Assembly: GCF_019175385.1 (NCBI RefSeq)
Contig: NC_083339.1
Span: 49,156,282-49,220,281 of the forward strand
Reading direction: 5' to 3'
Source of the DNA: Lycium barbarum
Taxonomy: Eukaryota > Streptophyta > Magnoliopsida > Solanales > Solanaceae
DNA: 64,000 nt
The position numbers were made by a program, and so were the translations under genes. Every line of letters begins with the position of its first letter. Positions within the stretch are counted from its first letter, which is position 1. Of this stretch, positions 35,471 to 48,059 are shown piece by piece. A model generated the notes under the pieces. The model worked only from the letters and a program-made list of their open reading frames with translations. It ran no database searches and was not told the DNA's origin.

Positions 35471-37259
35471 CCTCATGTTGATGGTTCATATTATGCCATA
35501 GCATAGGCCCTCGTATTTAGTATGATTCTCATAACCGGCGTTGCTTCTCTCTCTCTCTATTCCTAGGAACATCATTCTTCCTCTCTTTGGGAATTGCCAG
35601 ACTGCCAGCCACTGTCTCTTTGCTACAATTTTCACCCCTTTTCGCACCAAAATTTCCTTTTGTTGTAACCCAAGGTGTTCTTTGGGTTCGTTATCCTTTC
35701 CATTATTCTCTGTGAAATTAGCTTGGAGACTTCCTTTAGGAAATGCTGCTGCACACTTAGGTGCGATGCAATTTTCCCCGATACGAGGGATTCAAACCAC
35801 GATCTAGAAATGTCTTAGCTTATGTCAGCGTGAAGCGTTCTCTTGAGCTATTTTTCATACTTTCTTCCTATGCCTGCCTCATGACATACTTATCTTCAAT
35901 CCATTTCTACTTTCTCCTGATACCTTCTTGATATGCCAATACACCTCGAGCATTGGCCTTGAGCTAATACGTTTCTTCTTTTGGAGGTAGAGAACGTTAT
36001 AATTCCTTTCAAGTCTAACATGCTCCCCCCCCCCCCCCCCCCCCCCTCCTCTCTTTTTAAAGAGGTCCTTATACACCAATAACCTTTGAGTATCCATCGT
36101 CTTCCATAATTATCTGCCGCCCTTCATGAACTTCTTAAGGCCGGAGTTCCTTCATCGTATGGTTCGACTTATCTATCTTCTTGCTAGTTACGATCTTGTA
36201 TTCAATCACAATACGTATAAGGGTCAGATCCAATTCTGATGCCTTCTTTACTGTTTTTCCATACCTCTGTCTTTTATGACTAATAATTTCCTGAACTGAC
36301 GAGCTAATGGGGACACCGGGATTCACTACGTCCTTTACGAAGTGTTTGATTATACCTTATCCTTTTATCCCTCATCTTTCTTCCCGACTTTATTTATAAC
36401 ATATCTAAAATTCCTCTTGCTCTGAGTTATCTGTTCCAATTCACATCTGTACTATACCATTAAAAGTTAATATTCCATACCCTTCTGTTTCCACTACTAG
36501 TCCTTTCATTTGCTTAGCTCACTTATCCGCAATTCTCATTAACTACTTATTTACATCACAGTTGTGCGTCATAACTCTGTCGGTGTTCTGCTACTTCTTA
36601 TTCTTATCACGAAATCCTTACAATTTACACCCTCCTCCTTTTTTGTTTATCAAGCCTTCATCTTCCTTTCTGAAGCTACGGCCGCTTTGTCTTCCATACA
36701 CGTTCCCTGTTTATTATTCTATTTCCTCTATGATCAAATCTCTACACTCTTTACAGAAGTTCTTATCCCATGTCACTGATCTTCTAATTAGCTTTATCAA
36801 CTCATCATCCTCTTTCTCATCCTCGATGATTGATCGGTTCATTAGCCAAACCGTTAGAGTATCCTTCTTACCTTTGTCATTAAGGATTTTGAATTGCTCT
36901 ATCCCTAATGCTCTGCTCCACTCACCATGTGTTTTGCGTTCACCCTGGAGGCCATAAAATATCCTTCCCAAATTGTAAACCCGTTCTATTTCTAAATCAT
37001 TTGTTAGGATGGCTTTCCCATGTTCAAGGTGATTATGTCAGCACGACGTGCATTTATCTCTTCGATTACCTCTCAAGAGCTTGGAATCCCTTAACATTGT
37101 TGCCAAACCTGCTTATTCTTTCTCATTTCTCCTTCCTATTCGTGGTTACTTCCCTTCAGTCCCATTTATCAACATCTGTTCTTCTAACCCCACACATTCA
37201 TCTTTTGTTCCTTATACCCTTTCCTTTGCTCTAGACATTCTAATCCTCTACTTCATATA
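35471..37259 (-). other. TE-8 internal region, left part, no recognised gene
   Basis: About 1.8 kb, C/T-rich on the plus strand, with a 22-base C run at 36025-36046. Minus-strand open frames of 60-85 codons (36714-36971, 36135-36326, 35879-36097) are rich in Lys and Glu and could be remnants of one acidic/basic protein, but no family is recognised. The plus-strand frame at 36562-36957 has the Ser/Phe/Pro bias of an antisense shadow. Confidence 0.5.
36025..36046. repeat. C homopolymer (22 bases) in TE-8
   Basis: Uninterrupted C run; its exact length is uncertain by nature. Confidence 0.85.
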
Positions 37260-38438
37260 TGTTGACACCCAATTTTGTCTCTCCTTTATTCTAATTTATT
37301 TCTTCAGGCTTCTAAATTTATTGACGAGCTAAATATTTTATTTTCACTACTATTTCTACTATTATTAATATCGTTACTTTCATTTTCAGTATTTTACTAT
37401 CAACATTACTAGCATTACTTTATCACAAATTTCAAAATGGTTCGTCATCATTTTCCATTTTTGGATTTGGTACTCGTTAAATTAATTTTACTTTATTAAG
37501 TCCTTTACTTTCTACATACTAATTACTAATTGTCTTCACATATATATATTGTACTAGTTATCAAATTAGAAGCCCAAAAAATAATTAAATACAGGAGGAA
37601 GGATCAACAATTTTAGCCAAATAAATGGCCCAAATTCAGCCCATTCAGCAATTCAATAACCAACCCATATATTGAATTCAACAGCCCATACCCGCTGTTA
37701 CCCGACCCGACCGACCCACCTTTTTAAACAAAAATCATCGTCATCTTCCCTAATCCTCACACTAACGTCAGCTTGTTTTAAGAAATAAGAAAAATGAACT
37801 AGTTTTCATGGATAACTGTTCTACTTTAGCTCCTTTCCAGCACTTGAAATACGTATTGGTTAAAACAACCTTTGCACAGTCTATATTGAACTAATAATCT
37901 TTCTATAAAAACTCTAAACTTTACCGATATTAATCTTACAATAACGCTTTTAAATTTGTTAGTCGGCATAACCTACTTTCTCCAAATACACGTAAACGTT
38001 ACACATCCCGCTTCTTTTAGTTTATTTATAACTAAGCTTGTATGCACACCATTATTTTCTACAAGTTTTATTTAAAATAGCATGTTTATATTTCTATTAT
38101 AACCTTAGCAATACTTATAAAAATATTTTCTTAAATATTATAAAATATTACATCTACATTCCTAGCCTAATTAATTCATCTAAGTCCGGTCGGTTAACCA
38201 TTATTAATGGAATTTAGAGGATGCCTAATACCTTCCCTCTAGATTAGTTGAACCCATACTTAGAATCATTTGGTTTCATAGACTTTAAAATAAAATCAAC
38301 TTTAGATGGCTACTTTAATAAACTTTAGGTGCCCTAATTCACCGTAAATAATTAGGTGGCGACTCCTAACTTTAAATAACCCCGGAACTAGTGGAATGTT
38401 ATAAACTATTTTGACTTGGGTCAAAATAGGGTATAACA
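37260..38438 (+). repeat. TE-9 5' LTR (1179 bp)
   Basis: TGTTGACACCCAATTTTGTC to GGGTATAACA. Nearly identical to 46514-47637 except for about 70 bp near 37325-37405 that are replaced by a short segment in the 3' copy. Confidence 0.93.
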
Positions 38439-38441
38439 GCT

Positions 38442-38459
38442 TGGCGACTCTGCTGGGGA
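38442..38459 (+). promoter_or_regulatory. TE-9 primer binding site, Ogre/Tat type
   Basis: TGGCGACTCTGCTGGGGA, three bases after the LTR end. The same sequence with one change occurs in TE-11 (62891-62908). I recall tRNA-Arg as the primer for Ogre elements; that assignment is from memory. Confidence 0.85.
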
Positions 38460-40803
38460 GCACTTAGGTTCTAACCATAACGGACTTAGTTTAAATAGGC
38501 TTTGTGTGCTTGTTTTAATTACTTTATTTGTTGTTAACTGACATGCTATTAATTGTTTGTTTGCTATAAACTGTTTAAGTGTTACTGCTTTGATAAACTG
38601 TCATCCCGTATCATTTTCCTCCACTCCTGGAAAATTCACACACTTAAAGCGATTTCGCGGTTCGCGGCCGTGCACTACAAAACCACCCTTTAGTTGGAAT
38701 GATCTTGTGGATTTAGTCGATCGGCGGTGCAGTCGACAGCCACAGAATTTCCACTCTCAAGTTGTCCACTTGGGAGAACCTTGTGTCATAAGAAACAAAC
38801 TCTTAGTCAACCTAGGGTAGAACTAAACCAACACCCTTTATTAAGAGCATACATTTCATGACCTAGGAGGTTTAATACCCTTGGTGTATTAAACCCATTA
38901 GATGACTTTACCCAAACGTCCAAGTGGGTTCACGACCCCAAGTGACAATAATCATACTTTATGTGCATGTTTGAGGGATAACTGTGCCTAAATATTGACT
39001 ATTTGCTTTAACTAATTAAACTTTAGGTGGGAGGGAATGACTAACGTTTCTATGGCAGGTATGGATTCTACATCGGAGTATGCCCGTGATCAACAACCGA
39101 CGAGAACCAAGAGCGTCACAAAGCGGAGCTAAAATTTAGACATAGGAAATCGTATTTACTTTACTTAGATTAGGAAACATTTTTCATGTAATAAATACTA
39201 CATTACTTTTGTACTTTATTTTGGGAAATAGAATTTGTTTAATTAACCAAAAGCAATGGGATGACGTATTATGACACACTTTACCCTTCAAACAAACGTT
39301 AGGCCTTCCTCTGGCACAAAGAGGTCACATGCATATTAGGACGCGTTATTGTTTGATATACTCATTTACATTTGTTTGACAACTTGTTTGACCTTATTTG
39401 ATGAATTATTTGCTACATGAATTACTTGACTCTATATGATCATGACTTTACCTAGATATGTTATAAGACTGACATCATTTGCATTTTTATGTTCTTATAT
39501 CCCCAAACAGAGTTGATTCGTGTTGACACCGACCATCCGGGGTGCCGAACCAGGAGAGACTTTGAAGAATTAGACTCTTACTCCGTCCCTAGTTCGCCAG
39601 GAGTCTTGGTAGTTTGAACATGTAGAAAACTTTTGAAATAGCACGATTTTAAAATTGAGGCTTGAATCATGCTCAAAACTTTTGTTGCTTTGCCTCATCT
39701 TTTGGAAACTTAATTGCAAAATCTATGAATGCATTTACGATTTCCCTTAATTGTCTATTATTGTTATTTTCTACTTTATTTATCAAATTTGCCAACTCTA
39801 TGATTGTGACATAAAATGAACGAATAGACAACATACGTCTCGAGAGAGTACCAAAGAAAACTAGAGGACAAGACAAGATTCCACTCGGAAGAAATTGAAA
39901 TAGCCGATAGACAATGACACAAACATGAAAACTATCAGTCAAGAAGAAATCAAAGGACGACATTAGGTTAGACAGCCTACTTTGCAACCTTTCCTTTAAT
40001 ACAGTACGAACTACGCTGACCTGATTCCCGTGGTGGGATACGTAAGCAGCCCACATAGGGTTCGGTTGCATTATAACAGAAAATCCAAAAATCCTTATAC
40101 AAGGAGAATTACGTATGGCCTGATTCCCTCGGCGGGATTCATAGATTATCAACATTCGGGTCAGTCACATTTAGGTAGAAGTCCAACAAACCTTTTACCA
40201 TTTATATAATAGAACTACGCTGACCTGATTCCCTCGGCGGGATACGTAGGCAATCTACATCGGGTTCGGTCCCTTTATTAGAAAATTTCAAACCATTTTA
40301 TGTACCTTACGAACTACGTTCTGACCTGATTCCTTTGACGGGATACGTAGGCAACCTATACAAGGTTCGGTCACACCACAACATAAGTTTAGCATACTCT
40401 CACGAGGTCAAAACTGGGGCATATTTCGAGAGATTAGACAAAAGAAGAGTCGGACATCAATAAGATTAAGGCTACCAGACAGGAAGTATTTTAGACAAAT
40501 GACGTTTCAATTGTTTCAGAAGTGTCACAATCTGAAGTTGGCAGAAATATTTTACAACTTACATACATATACTTACGTGTATATCTTTCCTTATACATAT
40601 ACTTACAATATACCTTTCAAATGAAACACTTTCTTTCAATTGTTTCACTACTATTCATCTACCGAGACTTGAACGGAGACCACAAGATCCAAACAAACAA
40701 GACGAACGGAGCGCCAATAACGTCAAGCTTCGAGTCAACACGAATCAAATTCCCCCTCCCAAACTAAGAATTTTTCTTTGAGTGCAGGAATTAAAAGACC
40801 GCG
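38460..40803 (+). other. TE-9 internal region before TE-10
   Basis: Mostly non-coding. A 23-codon frame starts at 39061 (MDSTSEYARDQQ) right after GGCAGGT, of unknown meaning. At 40007-40375 about four copies of a roughly 100-bp unit carry ACCTGATTCC, GGGATACGTAGGCA and GGGTTCGGT. These words are common in Tat-lineage leaders and also occur in TE-11 near 59030-59095. The 160-codon minus-strand frame at 39673-40155 is antisense to these repeats and I do not take it as a gene. Confidence 0.6.
40007..40375. repeat. Roughly 100-bp repeats with ACCTGATTCC...TACGTAGGCA motif
   Basis: Copies at about 40009, 40111, 40209 and 40308. Each contains GAACTACG or a variant, CTGATTCC, a GGCGGGAT-like core and a GGTTCGGT end. 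The spacing is about 100 bp. Confidence 0.8.
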
Positions 40804-43800
40804 TGTCACGCCTTAATTCCACTAGGGTGTGATGGGCACCCGGCCCCACATCCGGAGCCGAGCGAACCCACAGACCTTCGGGACACACAAAATCTTGTTA
40901 GACTTTTAAAATCAAATAAAGATAAAATACATAATAACTTCTCAAAATATTCTTTTCGATATTTTCCAAATCAAACAGAATCTGTGATCATATAGAATTT
41001 AATGCATAAGACAGGATGGCATATCGGCTGACGAAGCCGCTTACACAACTGACATACTATACCCACGACTCTGTCTGCAAAGTCTCTAACATCAATCCAG
41101 AAGAAGCACACATACAAACTCTGACTCGGTGGCACCCCAGGAACAAATGGAGCTTGCCAACTCTGCCGGAACATCCTCTATAATAACTCCACATCATCTG
41201 GGTGTACCTGCGCGGCATGAAACGCAGCCCCCAAAGAAAAGGGGGTCAGTACGGAATATGTACTGAGTATGTAAAGCATGAAGTATAATAAACAGAATCA
41301 TAATCGGAACAGGAAGTACAGAAAATGAGTGCAATAATCAGAATATCAGAAATGCTTACTCATATAACATAGATAATGCATGTCAAAACATATGAAATAT
41401 CCGGCCCCATTATGGGACTCGGTGAACAGAACGTGGTCGCCACCCCGTCACTGGCGCCATAACACATCATACTCCAGAGTAGGGAATAGCTCCGTAACAT
41501 ATCATATCATATCAGAATGTGCACATATCATAACATATCAGATGGCCATATCATATCATATCGTAACATATCAGAATATATGTACATGGCACATCATACT
41601 CCACAACCTATGTACAGATATACCTGCCCCCTCACATCGAGGCACGGCGAACAATGCAGTGGAATACGCGTGATAACATATCCTGGCCCGGGCTCAGTGA
41701 AGGAAGCATTGAGGCATCCACGAGTAGAGTAGTGGGAAACTATATGCATCATAAAACATTTGAAAAGACTCGACAAAGTAATCCGAACGATAGGCCATTT
41801 AGAAAAGAAATCAAACGGTAGTCATAATACGTACCTTTCGGATGATACAACGGATTATGTCAAAACAAAAATTCTGAGTTCGTTTGTACATGTCAAAATA
41901 TATCATAGGTCTCCATAGAATAGTTAAAACAATTTTCGATGATAATCGGAATAATAGTCAAAAGTTTCCTTTGAATGTCGCTCGAAAATAAGTCTAATAG
42001 AACCATATGGAAAGGGTTAGGGAAAAGTGGGCCCACCTCGGGTCAAGCGGAGGTGGCGTACATAAGTTACGAACCTTAGGCTTTATGGATTCATTTGCAA
42101 CAAGTTTCGGGGCATTCCGAATTTATTTGTGGAAGTTATGGACGTTTTATGACGCAAGACTCTTTTAGAAGTAAAAGTGTTCAAACATTTTTTTTTTCCA
42201 ACAAAACATGGGTTCATAATTCAATTACATTGAATGTTTAAGGGCCGAATCTAAGCTCGGATTTCTAGGAATGGAGTTTCCCCCGAGGCTCGTGTCATAA
42301 CCTACTATGACTAAGACATGCCAAAGAAAGAAAAGGTAGGGCTTTACATACCTTATTTGCTTTTTACGCTTGTCCAAACTCAAATCCCGTTTCCTCCGAA
42401 ATCTACAATTGGTCACAATTACCAAATATTAATTATAAGCCTTTAGGAATTCAATCTTAAATCCATACTTGTCTACAGAAATTTGGGCAGCATCTCCCCT
42501 ATAAATTCAACATCCCCGAGAATTCAACTCGGTCAAAAATACAACAAAAAACCCGAGAATTTAACTCGGCCACAATATCAACAACACCCACCATTATTCA
42601 TAATATTTCCAGCTCGATAGAATAGCCCACACATTATTTTCCAAATTTTCCAACCAACCAATTCGCGATATAACTATTTCATAATTTTTATTTCCGTAAC
42701 GAAGTCGAAATTAATACTAACAACATCAATAGCAACATCCTCCACATTCTACAAGTTAACTACATTTATTTTCATCCAAAATTCTCTTCAAATCTCATTC
42801 CATAATTCACAATACCAACGGACGAATTTATATCACTATTTTTCCCGTTCTAATCCGTTAAAACTTTAATTAAACTTGTTAGCAATGAAAAGGAGCCTTA
42901 TCCATACCTTAAGAATTCGGCCACCAAGTTATCACCCCCCTCCTTGGTTGATTTTTAACTCAAATTGAAGACAACGCAGCGTACAACACTTTTCCCTTCA
43001 TGGGCTTCGGGATTCGGGGCTCGGATTTTTGTCAAAATTGATTTTTCTACTCCAAAGCTTTTTTTTTCTCTCTTTCCCCAGAATTTTCTGGTTGTTCCAG
43101 TTCTGAAAATGAGGAGGGAAGTGCTGAAATATCACTTATATAACATGGGTCATGGGCCTAACCCGGTTGGGCCCAAGTTGGGCCTAGCCCACTGACCTTC
43201 CGGACTTAAAACGTTCATATCTCCTTGTCCAGACGTCACCGTGGAGCCCACGACCTATGGTTGGAAAGTTAATTCAATTATCTACAACTTCTATTTCTTG
43301 ATATTTTTTCAAATTCCAAACTTATAATACCGTTTTTTTCCCTCGAAGTCAGGTCACCCGAAAACATTTTCTTAAAAATATTCGTTTGGAGGGCTTCTAC
43401 TTTGATTTGGCCCAAGGGTCCTTCGTGAGTTGTGTTTAACTTCACATATGTGATTCATATAACTTTTCAGATGTTCCAAAAAAAATCTCGATGTGTGGGC
43501 CCCACCTCAGCTTACAAATAATCCGACGTTCAAAATACTGGATACAACACTATCAACGTGAGTTTAAATTATGTAGCAACAACATGATTGTCAATTCATT
43601 TTTTTTTTGGAGGAACCTATCTTCCGAAACAACTTCACCACGTTGTAGAGGACCCTTAAATTAGTAGGAATACCACAAGAAAATAATTTTTGGGACAAGA
43701 TTTCAAGGGGCAAAAATTTCATGGACATGGCCGAATGGCCTTCTTTTTTTTGCTCTTCTTTCTTTTGTTTTTCTCCTTCTAAGTTTTCTTGAATGTTCTA

Positions 43801-44161
43801 AGTGTTGGATGACTACTAAATGGCCCCTTTTATTAATTCATCACATGGATGAATTCACTTGGGCTTGGGTCCTTTTCATGGACCATGGCCGGCCACCCCA
43901 ACTAATTGGGCCTCTTTTGTTCTCTTTTTTTTTTTTTTTTTTTTTGGTTTTTCCAAGCCCAATTGCCTATGGTTCATTTTTGTAATTCATGAAACTAATT
44001 TCCGAAATTCCAATTTTTGCCCTTAGCCATTTCCAATATTTCCACATCCCAAAATTTTCATAACCCACTTATGTATCAAACAAGTTCAAAATATAGTCTT
44101 GTCCTTAACTTGTTGCAATTATCTCAAAGCGTTCAAATGTGCAAAAATACGGGTTATAACA
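40804..44161 (-). repeat. TE-10: solo LTR (3358 bp) in TE-9
   Basis: It has a perfect target duplication CCGCG at 40799-40803 and 44162-44166. On the minus strand it starts TGTTATAACCCGTATTTTTG and ends AAGGCGTGACA. It shares the CCGGCCCCATTATGGGAC and CTGGCGCCATAACAC words and the TACGGAATATGTAC region with the TE-1 LTR. T runs are at 42189-42198 and 43926-43945. No coding region is supported; the 77-codon frame at 42965-43195 has no recognisable domain. Confidence 0.92.
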
Positions 44162-44449
44162 CCGCGAGACCAACATGTCAAGTCTATCAGTCATGGCCGA
44201 AAAACATCATTTGGCCCATTATGACATCGCCTTAAAAGCCAAACGGTTTTATTTCCAACTCTATCTTTAATTTCATTCTTATCATAATAACTTTATGACT
44301 TTATTAACAGATACACCTGTTTTTGTAGGTTGTCGAAATCGAAGACGAATTAAATCAGGATTACTTCGAAGACGTCATTAATTGGGCTTATCACGATCTC
44401 ATCAACATTAGTAGCCAAACGGATACACTATTACTTTCCCCCCTCTACT

Positions 44450-46513
44450 TCATCATTTACTTTACCAATTTTAATGACTTTATCCTGAACTTTACAGGAA
44501 TCTACATTCTTATCGTTTACTTTACCAACTTTAACAACTTCATCCTGAACTTTACACGAATTGTCATTAAGTCTCCGAAAACAACCGGGGCATCATTTGG
44601 CTATACAGCCTCATATGCATAAGCCAAATGGCTACATTCTTATCATTTACTTTACCTACTTTAACGACTTTACCCCGGACTTTACGGGAATTTTCATCAA
44701 GTCTCCGAAGACAACCGGAGACATCATTTACTTTACCTACTTTAACGACTTTACCCCGGACTTTACGGGAATTTTTCATCAAGTCTCCGAAGACAACCGG
44801 AGACATCATTTTCTTTACCTACTTTAACGACTTTACCCCGGACTTTACGGGAATTTTCATCAAGTCTCCGAAGATAACCGGAGACATCATTTACTTTACC
44901 TACTTTAACGACTTTACCCCGGAATTTACGGGAATTTTCATCAAGTCTCCGAAGACAACTGGAGACATCATTCACTTTACCTACTTTAACAACTTTACCC
45001 CGTACTTTACGGGAATCTTCATTAAATCTCCGAAGACAACCAGAGACATCATTTACTTTACCTACTTTAACGACTTTACCCCGGACTTTACGGGAATTTT
45101 TCATCAAGTCTCTGAAGACAACTGGAGACATCATTTACTTTACCTACTTTAACCCGGACTTTACGGAAATTTTCATCAAGTCTCTGAAGACAACCGGAGA
45201 CATCACTTACTTTACCCACTTTAACCCAGACTTTACGAGAATTTTCATCAAGTCTTCGAAGACAACCGGAGACATCATTTACTTTACCTACTTTAACGAC
45301 TTTACCCCGGACTTTACGAGAATTTTCATCAAGTCTCCGAAGACAATCGGAGACATCATTCACTCTACATACTTTAACACTTTACCCCGGACTTTACGGG
45401 AATCTTTATCAAGTCTCCGAAGACAACCGGAGATATCATATGGCTATACAGCCTCATTTTCATAAGCCAGACGACTGCACTTTTACTTCACTTTTTACTG
45501 CCTTATCATTCACTTTAATAACTTTACCTTAATTTCACATATATCATCGAGTCCCCGAAACAACCGGAGACATCACATGGCTACACGGCCTCATCTGCAT
45601 AAGCTAAACGGCTACACTTTTACTTTACTCTCTACTTATTACTTTACTTTACCATCCACTTTACCTACTTTAATGACTTTACCTTAAAATTCCACAGACA
45701 TCGTTTATCATCAAGTCCCGGAAGACAGCCGGAGACTTTATTATTATCACTAAAGTCGCCAAATACAACTAGAGATATTATCACATCTTCAGCATAAACA
45801 TCACGCATTCATTCAAGTCCCTGAAGACAACCAGAGACAACAGTTGGCCACACTGCCTCATTATAAGCTACACGGCTTCATCCTCACTTTCACACTTTTA
45901 TTTATTATCATTTTTACATTCCTTATAAGCTTTACACTTTCAACTTTACCCGGACTTTATTAATGATTCTGACATGAATTTCAGTTTTGACAGAAAGTAC
46001 AATCTACAGAGACACAGCGCAACGTGGAACTTTATCTTATACAGTGAACTGGGGTAAACATGCTGAAGAGGAATATCAAACTCACAAGCAAAGGTCACGG
46101 ATCTACTCTCGAATTCAATTCCGCCTACAAACACGTGATACGTAGGTTAATTTCTCTTTCATATCCTCCGCTAAAACTCTACTAAATCTACTCCTTTCAC
46201 AATCTTGCAAGACTTTTTCTATACCCCAGTCTCACCATAATTCAACACTGGGGCAAAAAGCGTAGCGTCAATATCGACCCACTTCTTTCGAACTACATAC
46301 AGTTTGATTCTCACGAAACCCAAGATATGTAGGCAATTCGAAACGGGTTCGGCGATAATCTTTTCCACCCCATAATATTTTCCACCGATTCTCCTAACTC
46401 ATTCTTCCTCAAGTTCTTCCAAGTTCGTATTCGTTGGTCGGAACAAAATTGGCTACTACGTCAACTTCTTCGCCCGAAAACTCTTACATCGTCTCCGGTC
46501 GAAGAGGGGCATC
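44450..46513 (+). other. TE-9 internal region after TE-10
   Basis: It contains the 81-bp minisatellite (44640-45435) and, on both sides, degenerate relatives of the unit mixed with a second motif (GGCTATACAGCCTCAT and GGCTACACGGCCTCATC) at about 44599, 45434 and 45579. A TACGTAGGCA-like site occurs near 46325. The region ends with the purine-rich GAAGAGGGGCATC (46501-46513), a polypurine tract just before the 3' LTR. Confidence 0.7.
44640..45435. repeat. 81-bp minisatellite, about 10 units, in TE-9
   Basis: Units contain TTTACCTACTTTAACGACTT, TTACCCCGGACTTTACGGGA, ATTTTCATCAAGTCTCCGAA and GACAACCGGAGACATCAT. GGAGACATCA-equivalent positions fall at 44717, 44799, 44880, 44961, 45042, 45124, 45196, 45269, 45349 and 45429, so spacings are 80-82 bp with two 72-73-bp units that lack about 9 bp. 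Because 81 is a multiple of 3, long open frames exist on both strands (44628-45152 plus; 44763-45134 minus). No start context, conserved domain or homologous gene supports translation. Confidence 0.93.
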
Positions 46514-47637
46514 TGTTGACACCCAATTTTGTCCCTCATTTATTCTAATTTATTTCTTCGGGCTTCTAAATTTATTTCTTCGGGCATCAACATTACTAGC
46601 ATTACTTTATCACAAATTTCAAAATGGTTCGTCATCATTTTCCATTTTTGGATTTGGTACTCGTTAAATTAATTATACTTTATTAAGTCCTTTACTTTCT
46701 ACATACTAATTACTAATTGTCTTCACATATATATATTGTACTAGTTATCAAATTAGAAGCCCAAAAAATAATTAAATAGAGGAGGAAGGATCAACAATTT
46801 CGGCCAAATAAATGGCCCAAATTCAACCCATTCGGCAATTCAATAACCAGCCCATATATTGAATTCAACAGCCCAAACGACCGGCCAATACCCGATGTTA
46901 CCCGACCCGACCCGCCCACCTTTTTAACAAAAATCATCGTCATCTGCCCTAATCCTCACACTAACGTCAGCTTGTTTCAAGAAATAAGAAAAACGAACTA
47001 GTTTTCATGGATAACTGTTCTACTTTAGCTCCTTTCCAGCACTTGAAATACGTATTTGTTAACACAACCTTTGCACAGTCTATATTGAACTAATAATCTT
47101 TCTATAAAAACTTTAAACTTTACTAATATTACTCTTATAATAACGCTTTTAAATTTGTTAGTCGGCATAACCTACTTTCTCCAAATACACGTAAACGTTA
47201 CACATCCCGCTTCTTTTAGTTTATTTATAACTAAACTTTTATGCACACCATTATTTTCTACAAGTTTTATTTAAAATAGCATGTGTATATTTCTATTATA
47301 ACCTTAGCAATACTTATAAAAATATTTTCTTAAATATTATAAAATATTACATCTACATTCCTAGCCTAATTAATTCATCTAAGTCCGGTCGGTTAACCAT
47401 TATTAATGGAATTTAGAGGATGCCTAATACCTTCCCTCTAGATTAGTTGAACCCGTACTTAGAATCATTTGGTTTCATAGACTTTAAAATAAAATCAACT
47501 TTAGATGACTACTTTAATAAACTTTAGGTGTCCTAATTCACCGTAAATAATTAGGTGGCGACTCCTAACTTTAAATAACCCCGGAACTACCGGAATGTTA
47601 TAAACTATTTTGACTTGGGTTAAAATAGGGTATAACA
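46514..47637 (+). repeat. TE-9 3' LTR (1124 bp)
   Basis: Same start and end as the 5' copy. It is 55 bp shorter overall because of one replaced segment near 46575. Point differences from the 5' copy are few, which suggests a fairly recent insertion relative to the other elements here. Confidence 0.93.
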
Positions 47638-48059
47638 CTATACACTCACTTTCTTCCATTTCCTGATGTTATTACATTAGGACTTTCCAACTCTTACCTG
47701 CAGTCAAAATAACATCAACTTACCTTGTAACATTTGCCACTTGAACATCACTACCCTGTTCGATTAATACCTTCAGTATATAGCAATGTCGGTTGCTGGG
47801 ACACACATATCAGTTGGCGCAGCCACATATGGTATGTCATACACATACATATATATGTTTACTAACGCCTCACTTGCAAAGTATTTCCAAATACTATTCA
47901 AACTCATCCTAGTTCTAGAGTTGTGATGCACCTTCTTTCTCTTTGCCGGTCTAGTCCGCCTCATCCTTCGCGACCTTTTTAGGGTTTCCAACCACTCAGC
48001 ATACTCCAATTTCCCTTGGGTTATTCTAGCTTCTCATCTGTCTCTTATGTCTGAATTTG
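47638..48059 (-). other. TE-8 internal region near the 5S-like segment, no recognised gene
   Basis: About 420 bp. A 78-codon minus-strand frame (47773-48009) has a basic middle (RSRRMRRTRPAKRKK) resembling a nuclear localisation signal, but it is short and I recognise no family. Confidence 0.35.

Larger units (their letters stand above)
37260..47637 (+). mobile_element. TE-9: Tat-like LTR element without pol
   Basis: LTRs at 37260-38438 and 46514-47637, primer site at 38442-38459, and internal DNA with tandem repeats but no gag, protease, RT or integrase. The imperfect target duplication is ATATA (37255-37259) and CTATA (47638-47642). TE-10 is inserted at 40804-44161. The TGTTGACACCC start and the primer site are those of the Ogre/Tat group, so I read it as a non-autonomous derivative of that lineage. 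Confidence 0.9.

Noticed and set aside
36562..36957. 131-codon plus-strand frame in TE-8
   Set aside because: Phe/Ser/Leu/Pro-rich composition typical of the antisense of a Lys/Glu-rich sequence; no start context or family.
39673..40155. 160-codon minus-strand open frame in TE-9
   Set aside because: It is antisense to the TACGTAGGCA repeat boxes, has no domain and its content follows the repeat sequence; an open frame of this length can arise by chance here.
42965..43195. 76-codon frame in TE-10
   Set aside because: Located inside an LTR with defined ends and target duplication; no family match.
44628..45152. Repeat protein of 174 residues read through the 81-bp minisatellite
   Set aside because: The frame is a consequence of a triplet-length repeat; no independent sign of translation. 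Kept only as a finding to test.
44640..45435. CRISPR-like spaced repeats
   Set aside because: Units are contiguous and wholly similar, with no unique spacers, in a plant retroelement.
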